Shown: positions 33,539 through 42,981 of the stretch, piece after piece | Layout: the number at the start of each line of letters is the position of its first letter | Numbering within the stretch: the first letter of the stretch is position 1 | Source: Halodesulfovibrio sp. MK-HDV | GTDB lineage: Bacteria; Desulfobacterota; Desulfovibrionia; Desulfovibrionales; Desulfovibrionaceae | Direction of reading: 5' to 3' | DNA length: 64,000 bases | Assembly (NCBI RefSeq): GCF_009914765.1 | Contig: NZ_WYDS01000006.1 | Coordinates: 62,001 to 126,000, forward strand | Position numbers and translations under genes: made by a program | The notes under the pieces: generated by a model | Database searches by the model: none | What the model was told of the DNA's origin: nothing | What the model saw: the letters and a program-made list of their open reading frames with translations, nothing else

Positions 33539-33919
33539 ATGCAGCAACAAGCAACTTTACCAGCAACAGCACAGGCCATTGCGGACGTTATCGGTATAGA
33601 GAAGACAATGGAGCTGGTGCGGGGCAAGCAGCAGGACAAGTGCCGGAATATATACGTGCCAGCGCCTAGCCGTATGAGGGCTTCTCATTGGCTCATACAG
33701 ACCATCGGGGAAGATGCAGCGCGTGAGCTGGCGGCAGAGTATGCGGGCGAACCGTTGAGCATTCCTAAATGTTCGGGACTGATTAAGCAGCAGCGTAATA
33801 GGCAGATTATCCAGATGAGGTGTGAAGGGCTGACGCATTTAGAAATAGCTCGTGCAATGGGTATGTCTGTGTCGTCTGTGAAGACGGTCTATTATCGTTG
33901 GTTGAAGGCGCAGAATTAA
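33539..33919 (+). CDS. Mor-like transcription activator
   Basis: 126 residues from ATG 33539 (GGGGGTAGG upstream). The IADVIGIEKTMELVRG start, HWLIQTIGEDAARELAAEYAGE and IPKC motifs, and a C-terminal HTH (THLEIARAMGMSVSSVKTVYYRW) match the Mor/C activator family of phage Mu. It probably turns on the virion operon, whose first gene starts 236 bases on. Confidence 0.8.
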   Translation: MQQQATLPATAQAIADVIGIEKTMELVRGKQQDKCRNIYVPAPSRMRASHWLIQTIGEDAARELAAEYAGEPLSIPKCSGLIKQQRNRQIIQMRCEGLTHLEIARAMGMSVSSVKTVYYRWLKAQN

Positions 33920-34155
33920 GAGCCAAGAAGCGTGCAGAAGCCGAGAAAGGTAGAAACCTACAACTTTCCCTAAAACAAAAAGGTTTGAATCAATGAGGGA
34001 CAATTACGGACGTTCTTTCCCTTTATAGGTTCTTCCCGAGGGGGGTGCTCTGTGGGTGAATGGCTATCGCGAGTTTCGCATTGTGCGTGGAGTTTTGAAA
34101 CGGCTTTCTGTTGTTTACGTGTGAACCCTGTGGATAACCGGATTAAGGTCTTGAA
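33920..34155. promoter_or_regulatory. Probable late promoter and packaging-site interval
   Basis: 236 gene-free bases between the activator and the small terminase gene. In lambda-like phages the cos site lies just upstream of this gene, so it is expected here; the GC-rich segment CCCGAGGGGGGTGCTC near 34037 stands out. No defined site can be proven. Confidence 0.35.
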
Positions 34156-34698
34156 ATGGCAGCGGATAAGAAAAAGAAAAAACAGAAAATTGAGAGCACT
34201 CTCATACGGCAGTTTGTGGACATGAACACGCTTGCGCAGGTGTTTTCTATGAGCCTTCCTACTCTTCGTGCTCGTATTCGTGAAGGGATGCCTTTTGTCG
34301 AGGAAGGGGGACTAGGCAAGTCGTGGCAGTTTGACCTTGCCGAGTGCATCCAGTGGAACACCCAGCGCGAAGTTAACCGAAGTGCAACTGTGCTTGATGA
34401 CGGCATGACGAAGGGAGATCTTGAAATGGAATCTCTGCGGCTCAAAGTTCAACGTGATCGGCTTGAGGTTGCTAAGTTGCTCGGTGAAGTGGCCCCGCTG
34501 GAAGAAGTAGAGCGGGCATTATCCACTACGTTCGTGGAAGTTCGGCAAGCAATGCTGTCCATTCCTGACCGTGTGGGCGGGCGAGTACTGGCCTGTGATG
34601 ATGTGGTTTCAGTTAAAGAGCTGCTTGAATCTGAAATAGATTCTGCGCTCTCCGGATTGTGTGAGCAAGAGCTGCTGGAGGATGCTGTGGATGAGTAG
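34156..34698 (+). CDS. Terminase small subunit (Nu1/DUF1441-like)
   Basis: 180 residues. A Lys-rich start, then a HTH (MNTLAQVFSMSLPTLRARI near residue 24) and a WQFDLAECIQW segment like lambda Nu1; the LRLKVQRDRLEVAKLLGE coiled coil is the usual oligomerisation part. It recognises the packaging site and recruits the large subunit, whose start overlaps its stop. Confidence 0.75.
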   Translation: MAADKKKKKQKIESTLIRQFVDMNTLAQVFSMSLPTLRARIREGMPFVEEGGLGKSWQFDLAECIQWNTQREVNRSATVLDDGMTKGDLEMESLRLKVQRDRLEVAKLLGEVAPLEEVERALSTTFVEVRQAMLSIPDRVGGRVLACDDVVSVKELLESEIDSALSGLCEQELLEDAVDE

Positions 34699-36625
34699 CG
34701 CAGTGCAGGAAAATCCGCTTTCAAACTGGCAAGGCGTGCTGTCGGTTTTTAAAAAATCTATGAGGATGCTCAAGCCGCCAGTGCGGATGAATATTTCAGA
34801 GTGGGCCGATAATTTTAGAATCATTGGTGCGGCCAATGCAACACCCGGACAATGGAAAACGGATAACGCTCCGTATCAACGTGAACCGATGGATTGTATG
34901 AGTGACCGCAGGACTCGGCGTGTTTCGCTTATGTGGTCTGCACAGGTTGGCAAAACTGAAATTGCCAACAACGTGGTGGGCTACCATATCGGACAGAATC
35001 CTATGTCCGTCATGTTCATGCAGCCTACGCAGTCAGACTTGAAAACGTGGCAGGAAACAAAGCTTACTCCGCTGCTGACAGATACCAAACAAATTTCGGA
35101 AGTGGTTGCAAAACCGCGTAGCAGAGACGGCGTAAACAACCAGCTCATGAAGTCGTACCCGGGTGGCTTTCTCATGTTCTCGTGGTCGGGATCTGCGAAC
35201 ACTATGCGCGGGCGATCTGCTCCAATTATCGTATGTGATGAAGTGGACGGCTACAGCGTGACGGAAGAAGGCGATCCGGTGCAGCTTCTTCACCAGCGCT
35301 CCGCAACCTTTGGCGATCTGAGTAAGTTGCTTGAGATCAGCACTCCTACAATCAAAGGTTTCTCCCGAATCGAAAAGGCGTTTGAAGCTGGGGATCAGAG
35401 ATATTTTTACGTGCCGTGTCCGCATTGCGGCGAGTTGCAGCGGTTCCAATGGGGGCAGGTTAAGTGGGAGAAGGGCGAAGATGGAACGCATCTACCGCAT
35501 ACCGCCTTGTATTTCTGTGAACACTGCGGCGTTGGGATTGAGGACAAGTACAAATACGGGATGCTGCAAAAAGGTGTGTGGATTGGCTCCAAGCCATTCA
35601 TGGGGCATGCCTCTTTTCATTTGAACGAGATGTACAGCCCGTGGAGAACGTGGGCGCAGATTGCACAGTCATGCATAGATAAGAAAGCGGCGGGCGATTC
35701 GCAGTCATTCGTAAACGTCTCTCTTGCTGAAACGTGGGAAGAGGACGGCGAGACAATTAACGAATCTACTTTGATGAGCCGCAAGGAAGAATACGCGGCA
35801 GAATGTCCGCAAGGCGTAGTTGTTCTTACCGTGGGCGTAGATGTTCAGCCAGATCGTCTTGAGCTTGAGCTGGTCGGCTGGGGGATGCATGAAGAAAGTT
35901 GGTCCATTGCTTATGCAGTTCTTCCGGGCGACCCTGACGACTTCGGAGAGCATAGCGTATGGAATGCGTTGGATGACTTATGCGATTGTAAGTTTATGCA
36001 TGAATCCGGTGTAGAGCTTTCTATTCTCGCAACGTGCATAGACTCTGGCGGTAACAACACGCAATCGGTCTATAAGTATTGCGCCAAGCGTAAAAGCTCT
36101 CGCCGTTATGCCATCAAAGGACAGGGCGGCGTTGGGGTGCCGATTGTTTCTGCTGCTAAGAAAAAGAAATCCGGCAAGCGCGGGCGGCCTGTTGATCTAT
36201 ACATGGTGGGCGTAGATCAGTGTAAAACGCTGCTGTATCGCCGCTTGGAGAAAGAGGTGGGCACAAAGGGCAGTTGCCATTTCCCCGACCATTATCCGGA
36301 TACATATTTCGAACAACTTACCGCAGAAAAGTGCATTACCCGCTACATTAAGGGATTCCCAAAACGTGAATGGGTGAAGATCCGTCCGCGTAACGAAGCC
36401 CTTGATTGTCGTAACTATGCCTATGCTGCGTTGAATATTATGAACCCTTCCCTTATCCGCTATCAGAAACGAATCGAAAAGCGCGCCGCAGAGCTGAAAT
36501 CAGTTGAAGAGTTTCAAACCACACTGGAATCGGAAAACGAAACCGAGATACAACAGCGTAAAGTTAAAACAACAACTAAGCGCAAACGCCGAACCCGTAA
36601 AAGGAGCGGCTTTGTATCAGGATAA
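34691..36625 (+). CDS. Terminase large subunit (lambda GpA type)
   Basis: 644 residues from ATG 34691 (GGAGG upstream), usual family length. The ATPase part has WSAQVGKTE (Walker A variant) near residue 84 and IIVCDEVDGY (Walker B) near 180. A CPHC/CEHC zinc site lies near 250-285, as in GpA proteins. The nuclease part has LTVGVDVQPDRLELE near 385. It cuts and pumps DNA into the prohead. GpA type suggests cos packaging. Confidence 0.92.
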   Translation: MSSAVQENPLSNWQGVLSVFKKSMRMLKPPVRMNISEWADNFRIIGAANATPGQWKTDNAPYQREPMDCMSDRRTRRVSLMWSAQVGKTEIANNVVGYHIGQNPMSVMFMQPTQSDLKTWQETKLTPLLTDTKQISEVVAKPRSRDGVNNQLMKSYPGGFLMFSWSGSANTMRGRSAPIIVCDEVDGYSVTEEGDPVQLLHQRSATFGDLSKLLEISTPTIKGFSRIEKAFEAGDQRYFYVPCPHCGELQRFQWGQVKWEKGEDGTHLPHTALYFCEHCGVGIEDKYKYGMLQKGVWIGSKPFMGHASFHLNEMYSPWRTWAQIAQSCIDKKAAGDSQSFVNVSLAETWEEDGETINESTLMSRKEEYAAECPQGVVVLTVGVDVQPDRLELELVGWGMHEESWSIAYAVLPGDPDDFGEHSVWNALDDLCDCKFMHESGVELSILATCIDSGGNNTQSVYKYCAKRKSSRRYAIKGQGGVGVPIVSAAKKKKSGKRGRPVDLYMVGVDQCKTLLYRRLEKEVGTKGSCHFPDHYPDTYFEQLTAEKCITRYIKGFPKREWVKIRPRNEALDCRNYAYAALNIMNPSLIRYQKRIEKRAAELKSVEEFQTTLESENETEIQQRKVKTTTKRKRRTRKRSGFVSG

Positions 36626-36628
36626 AAA

Positions 36629-37135
36629 TTGTTGCGTTGCATACCTAAAAAACTCGTTGCGAATACTCCAGCGGAATGCCTGATTACACCGGACGGATTC
36701 CCGCCGTCAGCAGGGTACAGCCTTGTGCTTGCCCTGCGTGGTGTGGGCGCGGCTACTGTTCTCAGTCAGCCGGAAGGTGATGCACATAAGATTTCGTTAC
36801 CTGCGGATCTGCAAGCTGGTCGGTATTACTGGCAGCTTTTTGCAGAACGTGAGGAAACAAAAGTACTCCTCGAAAGTGGCGCGTTGAATGTAAGTCCGAA
36901 CCTCCTGAATGAAGGGGCAGGCTTTGACGGTAGAACCGATGCTGAAAAAGGATTGGATGCCGTTAAAGCTTGCCTCGCAGGAAAGGCAAGCAAAGACCAG
37001 TTAAGTTACACCATCAAAGGTCGTAGCCTCACCCGTTACAGCGTCGATGAGCTTTTGAAGCTACGAGCGTTTTATGTAACGCTTGTTCGCAAAGAGCGCG
37101 GTATTAAACCGAAACCTGTGCGGGTGTGGTTATGA
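36629..37135 (+). CDS. Head-tail joining (gpW-like) protein, extended
   Basis: 168 residues from a TTG start (AGGA upstream). The C-terminal 60 residues (ACLAGKASKDQLSYTIKGRSL, then DELLKLRAFY) match the small gpW-type connector. The N-terminal 100 residues are an extra beta-type domain (LITPDGFPPSAGYSLVLALRG) common in related head modules. The order terminase, W-like, portal is as in lambda. Stop and portal start overlap (ATGA). Confidence 0.65.
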   Translation: MLRCIPKKLVANTPAECLITPDGFPPSAGYSLVLALRGVGAATVLSQPEGDAHKISLPADLQAGRYYWQLFAEREETKVLLESGALNVSPNLLNEGAGFDGRTDAEKGLDAVKACLAGKASKDQLSYTIKGRSLTRYSVDELLKLRAFYVTLVRKERGIKPKPVRVWL

Positions 37136-38706
37136 GTCTATTTGATTTCTTTCGAGGTAACAACGGCACTGCACAGGTATCCGCAAGCTCCGGCGCATCG
37201 ATGCCTAAGTTCTCCCGCATTGGTGGCGGGGGAAATCTTGGGCGTGGTTTTGGCACCGCTACAGGTGCACTTGCTGCGGCAGATGCGGACAGACTAACTA
37301 CCGGATGGACGACTACGCCAGTAAGTCCATATTTTCTTGTTGAACACTGCTGGCAACCTGTCTGCGCTCGTGGACGTGAAGCAGCTCGCAACAAACCCCA
37401 TGCTAAAAAGTTCCTTCGTCTGTGTACCACCAATGTCATTGGTCATAAGGGAATGCAGATTTCTCCGGCTGTTTCTTACAACGGCAAAGCGGATACTCTT
37501 GCGCGTGAGGCTCTTAAATCAGCGTTTGCAGATTGGGGTAAAGATCCGGAAGTAACAGGGCTGTACTCATGGCATGAGCTGGAAAAGCTAGTCATGCGTA
37601 CCGTTGCTACAGATGGGGAAATATTCATTCGTAAGCTACGCGGTAAAGGCTTCGGCAAGTACCGCTATCAGCTACAGGCTATTGATCCGACCCGCGTACC
37701 CGTGAATCTCAAGAAAGAACTTTCCAACGGCAACCGTATCTTTGCTGGTATTGAATACACCCCGTACGGGCGACCAGTTGCCTATTATGTAGTCAACGAA
37801 GATCCGCACTACATGCACGGAGTGACCAGCTATCAGGAAGCAACCCGCGTTTCCGCAGAAGACATGATTCATTTGTTTGCTGCGGAGATGATCGGACAGA
37901 AACGCGGCTTCTCTTGGCTGGCTGGTTCACTGCCTCAAATGCACCATTTGGACAAATACACGGAAGCGTCGATTGTTAACGCTCGTGTCGGTGCGTCTAA
38001 ACAAGGCTTTTTCGAGCTTGATCCTGACAAAGTAGATCTTCCCGATGAGGACGACGACGCGGAAGACATTCCAATGGATGCAGAGCCGGGCACGTTCGAT
38101 GTGCTTCCGGTGGGCTACAAGTTTGCAGAGTGGAGTCCACAGTTTCCGCAGGGCGAGTATCAGCAGTTCATTACAACAAACCTACATATTATCGCCGCTG
38201 ATTTGGGCGTTTCGTACGCTTCACTTTCCGGCGATTTGTCACAGGTTAACTTCTCTTCAATTCGTGCGGGAGTTCTTCCGGAACAAGATTTCTGGATGGA
38301 TGTGCAGGAATGGCTCAAGGATCGCTTTTACTCTGTTGTGTATCGGGACTGGGTAGAACAGGCAGTACTGCATAAAACCATTCGTATTGGCACTACGCCG
38401 CTTAAGATTGAGCGCATCGATCAGTATGAACAGGCCAAATACAACGGCAGACGTTGGAAGTATGTGGACCCGATTAAGGAAGTGAACGCGGAACGCTTGC
38501 AGCATAAAGGAATGCTCAAAAGTATTTCGCAGACTATCCGCGAACGTGGAGATGAGCCGGAAGAAGTGTTCAAAGAGATAGCAGAAGACATAGAGCGCGT
38601 TGCCAAGGAAATTGGCGTGTCCTCAGAGGCGGCAGCCGTCTTGCTCGGATTTGTTGTGAACAAAGGAAAACCAAATGACAACACAAGTCAAACCAACAAA
38701 AGCTGA
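37132..38706 (+). CDS. Portal protein (lambda family)
   Basis: 524 residues. The segments HCWQPVCARGREAARN, AVDGEIFIR-type (TDGEIFIRKLRG) and DLGVSYASLSGDLSQVNFSSIRAG are family hallmarks. It forms the dodecameric ring through which DNA enters and to which the tail connects. Its 3' end overlaps the protease-capsid gene by 32 bases. Confidence 0.92.
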   Translation: MSLFDFFRGNNGTAQVSASSGASMPKFSRIGGGGNLGRGFGTATGALAAADADRLTTGWTTTPVSPYFLVEHCWQPVCARGREAARNKPHAKKFLRLCTTNVIGHKGMQISPAVSYNGKADTLAREALKSAFADWGKDPEVTGLYSWHELEKLVMRTVATDGEIFIRKLRGKGFGKYRYQLQAIDPTRVPVNLKKELSNGNRIFAGIEYTPYGRPVAYYVVNEDPHYMHGVTSYQEATRVSAEDMIHLFAAEMIGQKRGFSWLAGSLPQMHHLDKYTEASIVNARVGASKQGFFELDPDKVDLPDEDDDAEDIPMDAEPGTFDVLPVGYKFAEWSPQFPQGEYQQFITTNLHIIAADLGVSYASLSGDLSQVNFSSIRAGVLPEQDFWMDVQEWLKDRFYSVVYRDWVEQAVLHKTIRIGTTPLKIERIDQYEQAKYNGRRWKYVDPIKEVNAERLQHKGMLKSISQTIRERGDEPEEVFKEIAEDIERVAKEIGVSSEAAAVLLGFVVNKGKPNDNTSQTNKS

Positions 38707-40549
38707 CCTGCTTTCGCAACAGGCGCGGGCGGATCTTCCGATAACGGGAACGCGTGTTCTTAGTGAGGAAGATCGGACAGTAGAGCTTTCGTTCTCCTCG
38801 GATGCTCCAATTGAACAATGGTGGCGAACGCTGCTTGTGCTCGAGCATACACCGGAAGCGTGTAACCTAACTCGTCTGCTTTCTGGTGGGCCGCTGCTGT
38901 TCAACCATAATCGAGACAAGCACATAGGCGTTGTGGTTGCAGCGCATGTTGATGCAGACGGCAAAGCGCGTGCTACGGTTAAGTTTGGACGTTCCGTGCT
39001 GGCAGAAGAAAAATTTCAAGACGTTAAGGACGGCATTCTTTGCAATGTCTCCCTTGGCTTTAATACAGACGAAATCAAATTGGTGGAAGAACGCGAGGAC
39101 GGTGTGGACGTGTACCGCGCGACTAAATGGACACCGTACGAAATTTCCCTGGTAACTATTCCGGCAGATACAAATGTAGGCGTTGGGCGATCTGCTCCCG
39201 AGCCGATAACAACAAATCAACCAACTGGAGAAAGAGCTATGCCTGACCCTAACAACCCTAAAGAGCCAACCGGAGAAGGTGCAACCCGTCAGCAGGGAGC
39301 ACCACCAGCACCTACAACTCCTCAATTTAGCACCGCCGATATTCAAAAAGCGGAACGTGAGCGCATTGCAGCTCTTACCCGTTTGGGTAGCCGTTTTGAT
39401 TGTCCGGAAGATGCAGAAACATTTATTCTTGAAGGTCGTTCTATCGATGCCTTTAACGCGCATTTAGTGGAGCGGCAGGGCAAGAAAGAAGATACTCCAA
39501 CAGAGGAAGAGATCCATAAGCCTGTTGGTATGTCTGAGCGTGACTTGCAACAGTACTCTTTCCTGAATGTCATTCGTGCGTTGGCGTTTCCAGAAAACAA
39601 ACGCTATCAGGAAGCAGCAGCGTTTGAGCGAGAAGCTTCTCGAGCTGCTGCGGATCTGTCTGGTAAAGAGCCGGATGGTATTCTTGTTCCTGTGGATGTG
39701 CTTACCCATTCCGGTAGCCGTGCAATGACCACAGCGGGCACCAGTGCAAACATTATTGCGGATAACCTTATGCCGGGTTCGTTCATCGAAACACTTAAGA
39801 AAAAGTGTTTCATTATGAATGTAGGCACTAAGCTTACTGGTCTTGTGGGTAACGTGACTATTCCTAAACAGCTAGGTGACGGTGCAGCTCACATCGTGGA
39901 TGAAGAAGAAGTTCCGGACGAATCCGTTGCGGGCTTCGGGCAGATCAAGCTTAACCCTCGTACGCTGGCAGCTCGAGCAGAACTTTCCCGCCGTTTCATT
40001 ATTCAGTCTTCCATCGATGTTGAAGCCTTTGTACGCCAGATGCTTGCAACAGCACAGGCACAGAAGCTTAACCAGCTTGCATTGTATGCAGATGGTGCGG
40101 ACGATCTGCCTAAAGGCGTAAAGTACTTTACGGGTGTGAATGCTGTGTCCTTTGCCTTAGCAGGTAAGCCGACCTTTGAAGAACTGGTTGCGCTTGAAAC
40201 AGAGATTGCAGCAGATGATGCCGACATTGAGGGCATGGCTTATGTGCTGAATGCCCGTATGCGCGGACATTGCAAATCTACTCAGAAAATGCCGAATACT
40301 CCTTCTATGATCTGGGAAGCGGGTAATACAGTGAACGGCTACAACACTATTACAACTAACCACGTTGCTAACGGTGATGTGTTCTTTGGTAACTGGGCCG
40401 ACATGTTGATTGGCTTATGGGGCGGTCTGGATATTATTGCGGATCCGTTTACTAAATCCACTAGCGGCGTAACCCGTATTACCGCGTTTCAGGATTTTGA
40501 TTTTGCCGTTCGTCGTGCGGAATCCTTCTGCGTCGGAACAAAGGCATAG
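38675..40549 (+). CDS. Prohead protease fused to HK97-fold major capsid protein
   Basis: 624 residues. Residues 1-185 resemble an S78-type prohead protease (GGPLLFNHNRDKHIG with the catalytic His, CNVSLGF with the Ser, then KWTPYEISLVTIPAD). A Pro-rich linker (about 190-215) and delta-type helical region follow. From about 330 on is the HK97-fold capsid (DVLTHSG, GSFIETLKKKCFIMN, LSRRFIIQSSIDVEAFVRQ, WADMLIGLWGGLDII). The protease presumably cleaves itself off during maturation. Such single-gene fusions are known in phages. Confidence 0.9.
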   Translation: MTTQVKPTKADLLSQQARADLPITGTRVLSEEDRTVELSFSSDAPIEQWWRTLLVLEHTPEACNLTRLLSGGPLLFNHNRDKHIGVVVAAHVDADGKARATVKFGRSVLAEEKFQDVKDGILCNVSLGFNTDEIKLVEEREDGVDVYRATKWTPYEISLVTIPADTNVGVGRSAPEPITTNQPTGERAMPDPNNPKEPTGEGATRQQGAPPAPTTPQFSTADIQKAERERIAALTRLGSRFDCPEDAETFILEGRSIDAFNAHLVERQGKKEDTPTEEEIHKPVGMSERDLQQYSFLNVIRALAFPENKRYQEAAAFEREASRAAADLSGKEPDGILVPVDVLTHSGSRAMTTAGTSANIIADNLMPGSFIETLKKKCFIMNVGTKLTGLVGNVTIPKQLGDGAAHIVDEEEVPDESVAGFGQIKLNPRTLAARAELSRRFIIQSSIDVEAFVRQMLATAQAQKLNQLALYADGADDLPKGVKYFTGVNAVSFALAGKPTFEELVALETEIAADDADIEGMAYVLNARMRGHCKSTQKMPNTPSMIWEAGNTVNGYNTITTNHVANGDVFFGNWADMLIGLWGGLDIIADPFTKSTSGVTRITAFQDFDFAVRRAESFCVGTKA

Positions 40550-40557
40550 GTGTACGT

Positions 40558-40746
40558 ATGGCTAAACATAAAAAAGTAATGGTGAATATCAAGATCGTTG
40601 CTGAAGAGTCCGCAGGGATTCTTGTAGATGGTGACTTTGTGGGTAATGGCGAGCTGCTGACTTTGGATGAACAGACCGCACATAACTTGATTAACCGAGG
40701 ACGTGCAAAGCTGTATTCTGAATCCAAAAATACTAAGAAGAAGTAA
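40558..40746 (+). CDS. Small head protein
   Basis: 62 residues, basic at both ends, with a short beta core (MVNIKIVAEESAGILVDGD) and LDEQTAHNLINRGRAKL. It follows the capsid gene closely. Proteins like this occupy the slot of a head completion or decoration factor; exact role unknown. Confidence 0.6.
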   Translation: MAKHKKVMVNIKIVAEESAGILVDGDFVGNGELLTLDEQTAHNLINRGRAKLYSESKNTKKK

Positions 40747-40750
40747 GGCC

Positions 40751-41044
40751 ATGCAGGAAGACTTTTCAGACTTCCTTGATTTAGATGAATTTGCCGTAGA
40801 GGTGTCCCGTGAAGACGGGACTACCTTTGCGGCAATTTTTGATAATGAGGGGGAAGTTGTAACTATAGGCGGTGCGGTTGTTGAAAGCTCTAAACCATAT
40901 TTGATGTGCCGTGTGGAGGATGTAGAAACACTGGAGTGGGAAAAGAGCGTTGTTTCTATTGAAAAGGCTGGAGAGTTTTTAGTTATATCTATCAAGCCCG
41001 ACGGTACAGGTTTGGCATCGGTAGAGCTTGGCTATGCAGATTAA
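40751..41044 (+). CDS. Head-tail attachment protein (FII-like)
   Basis: 97 residues from ATG 40751 (AGTAAGG upstream). FSDFLDLDEFAVEVS at the start, then beta strands and VEDVETLEWEKSVVSI, match the lambda gpFII type of head-tail joining proteins. The following gene starts inside its end. Confidence 0.65.
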   Translation: MQEDFSDFLDLDEFAVEVSREDGTTFAAIFDNEGEVVTIGGAVVESSKPYLMCRVEDVETLEWEKSVVSIEKAGEFLVISIKPDGTGLASVELGYAD

Positions 41045-41567
41045 TCTCACAATCGAAAAGGGCAGAGCGGACGATTTTAACGAGCTTGTTGCAGACCTGA
41101 TTGCCTCGCCCAAAGTGGTGCAGAAAAGCATTATTTCTGCCCGTAGAAAGACCGCAAAATGGCTACGTACGCAAGTTGTGCGTGCTTTGAGTAAAGAAAC
41201 CCAGATACCCGCAAGCGTACTGCGTAACAGGGTGGTGCTCTCGCGGATCTCGATCAAAGGAGAGGTCTTTATAGGGCTGAATTCTGTATCCGTTTCTCGT
41301 TTGCAGCCAAGGCAGACTAAATCGGGCGTTAAGGCAAAAGGTGGGCTGCATGTGCAAGGAGCATTTGTTGTGGACTCTATGGAATCGCATCCGGTGTTTA
41401 AACGTGTTACAGATCGCGCGTATCCGATTGAGTACCAACGTAGAGACCTAGAAAAAGAAGCACAGCGCATTATTGCAGGCGATATTCTGCCAAAACTTTC
41501 CGACAAATTATATGACCTTTTGGAGCACGAACTAAAATGGCGAATCCTGTACAAGCAAAAGAAATAA
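41034..41567 (+). CDS. Minor tail protein Z-like
   Basis: 177 residues from ATG 41034, overlapping FII by 11 bases. Starts with a helical region (ADDFNELVADLIASPKVV) and a Arg/Lys-rich helix ARRKTAKWLRTQV typical of gpZ; LSRISIKGEVFIGLNSV follows. The lambda gpZ family acts at the tail top. Overlaps the next gene by 31 bases. Confidence 0.7.
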   Translation: MQINLTIEKGRADDFNELVADLIASPKVVQKSIISARRKTAKWLRTQVVRALSKETQIPASVLRNRVVLSRISIKGEVFIGLNSVSVSRLQPRQTKSGVKAKGGLHVQGAFVVDSMESHPVFKRVTDRAYPIEYQRRDLEKEAQRIIAGDILPKLSDKLYDLLEHELKWRILYKQKK

Positions 41568-42118
41568 CAATTGAAGGCTTGCAAGAAGCCATAGAGGAAG
41601 CCTTACGCAAAGCCTTTCCGAAAGCAAACGTGTGTGGATACGAAGCCCTTACGCAAAGGAAAGGCGCAGGAAGAAAGAAGCTTTCCCTACCTGCTTTGGT
41701 GTTGTCGCTCGGTTCCTTTGAATATGATGTGCCGACAGCTACGGAGCAGCTAGCCGTAACCCTTCGGTGGGAATTGCGTGTGGTGTGTTCCAAAAAGGGA
41801 GGCAAAGCAGAAGTTGAAGTACGTGAATTTGCAGCCCATGCCGCAAGTTTTCTTAACGGCAATCGGTTTGGACTCAAAGTTAAGGGAGCACAATTCGTTG
41901 CGGCGGGGGAAGATCAATTTTCGCCGGAGCTGGTCGGGCTGGAACCGTGGTTAGTGGAGTTTGAACAGTCTGTGTGTCTTGGTACTTCATGTTTTGACGA
42001 CGACTTTCTTACGCCGGATGAAGTGTATGTTTCTATGGCTCCAGAAATAGGACTTGAAAATATTGAAAAATATGACTGCGTAACAGAGGATGTAATAGAT
42101 GAGCTTCCCGCTAGCTGA
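41537..42118 (+). CDS. Tail terminator-like protein
   Basis: 193 residues. ITIEGLQEAIEEALRKAFP opens an alpha/beta fold seen in tail completion proteins (lambda U / Mu gp37 type). The PSELVGLEPW-type acidic end is unassigned. Position between Z and the baseplate spike supports a tail-end role; the family match is weak. Confidence 0.55.
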   Translation: MANPVQAKEITIEGLQEAIEEALRKAFPKANVCGYEALTQRKGAGRKKLSLPALVLSLGSFEYDVPTATEQLAVTLRWELRVVCSKKGGKAEVEVREFAAHAASFLNGNRFGLKVKGAQFVAAGEDQFSPELVGLEPWLVEFEQSVCLGTSCFDDDFLTPDEVYVSMAPEIGLENIEKYDCVTEDVIDELPAS

Positions 42119-42779
42119 GCTCCAACGCCAGTTCAATAACCTTGTACGGATAGGCACGGTTCATTCTGTTGATTACCAGCAGAACACCGCGCGCGTGGAG
42201 TTTGGAACAGTAGTTACGGACTATTTGCCGTGGCTTACCACCAGAGCCGCAGGGAACCGCACGTATGACTCCTTGGAAGTGGGCGAACAGGTATTCGTCA
42301 TTACTCCCCCCGGTCAAGCCTTGGGTGTGATTGTCGGTGTGCTGAATCAAACCGCGTTCCCTGCTCCAGATCACAGTCCCGAAATACAAAAAACCGTCTA
42401 TAAAGACGGCTCTGAAGTTTCGTACGATAGGGAAGCCCATGTGCTGACTGCGGATATTAAGGGCGATGTGAAGGTTTTTGCGACTGGCAATATTCAAGCA
42501 GAAGCAAAAAAGGATATTTCGGGCAAGGCGACTAAGGCAGTTTCTTTGGAGGCCGGAACTGCTGCAACCATTACTGCGCCAAAGATTACCCTAAACGGCA
42601 TCATTACTTTGAATGGTCCTCTCTCTCAAGGTGGCGGCAGTAATGGTGGCAATGTGTCCTTTAATGGCTCGCTGCATACTACAGGCGATATTACAACCAG
42701 TAGCGACGTTGTGGCACGTGTGTCTTTGAATGAACATACGCATGGTTGTCGGAATGGGGGCACGGAGGGGCCTAATTAA
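42099..42779 (+). CDS. Baseplate spike protein (P2 gpV-like)
   Basis: 226 residues. An N-terminal OB-like part (VRIGTVHSVDYQQNTARVEFG, WLTTRAAGNRTY) and a C-terminal beta-helix rich in G, N and T ending with NEHTHGCRNGG, where the HxH pair can bind the iron of the spike tip. It is the membrane-piercing tip of the contractile tail. Followed at once by a terminator and by cargo genes. Confidence 0.88.
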   Translation: MSFPLAELQRQFNNLVRIGTVHSVDYQQNTARVEFGTVVTDYLPWLTTRAAGNRTYDSLEVGEQVFVITPPGQALGVIVGVLNQTAFPAPDHSPEIQKTVYKDGSEVSYDREAHVLTADIKGDVKVFATGNIQAEAKKDISGKATKAVSLEAGTAATITAPKITLNGIITLNGPLSQGGGSNGGNVSFNGSLHTTGDITTSSDVVARVSLNEHTHGCRNGGTEGPN

Positions 42780-42812
42780 AAAGAGAGGACAGATGTCCTC
42801 TCTTTCTTTTTA
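42778..42812. terminator. Bidirectional terminator
   Basis: AAAGAGAGGACA/TGTCCTCTCTTT with a short loop, between gpV and the convergent cargo operon. Confidence 0.8.
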
Positions 42813-42980
42813 ATCGTCGTTTTTGAGAATTGTGTCGAAACGTTCAAACTCGTTAGTCTTAACTTTATCAGCAGTTTGAATGATACGATGTGTACGCTGT
42901 GATTTAGTTGTTGGCTGAGGACGAGGTGGTTTTTGTTGTGGTTGTTGTTTTGGTTGCGGATTTTCTTTTTTTTCAGTCAT
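42810..42980 (-). CDS. 56-residue Pro/Gln-rich small protein, cargo
   Basis: ATG at 42980 with AAGGA nine bases before it, directly after the stop of the membrane protein gene. The first half is Pro/Gln/Lys-rich and disordered-looking (PKQQPQQKPPRPQP); the second half is a charged helix ending ILKNDD. The tight coupling suggests it works with the four-helix membrane protein, perhaps as partner or antitoxin-like regulator. No family known to me. Confidence 0.55.
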   Translation of the reverse strand: MTEKKENPQPKQQPQQKPPRPQPTTKSQRTHRIIQTADKVKTNEFERFDTILKNDD

Positions 42981-42981
42981 G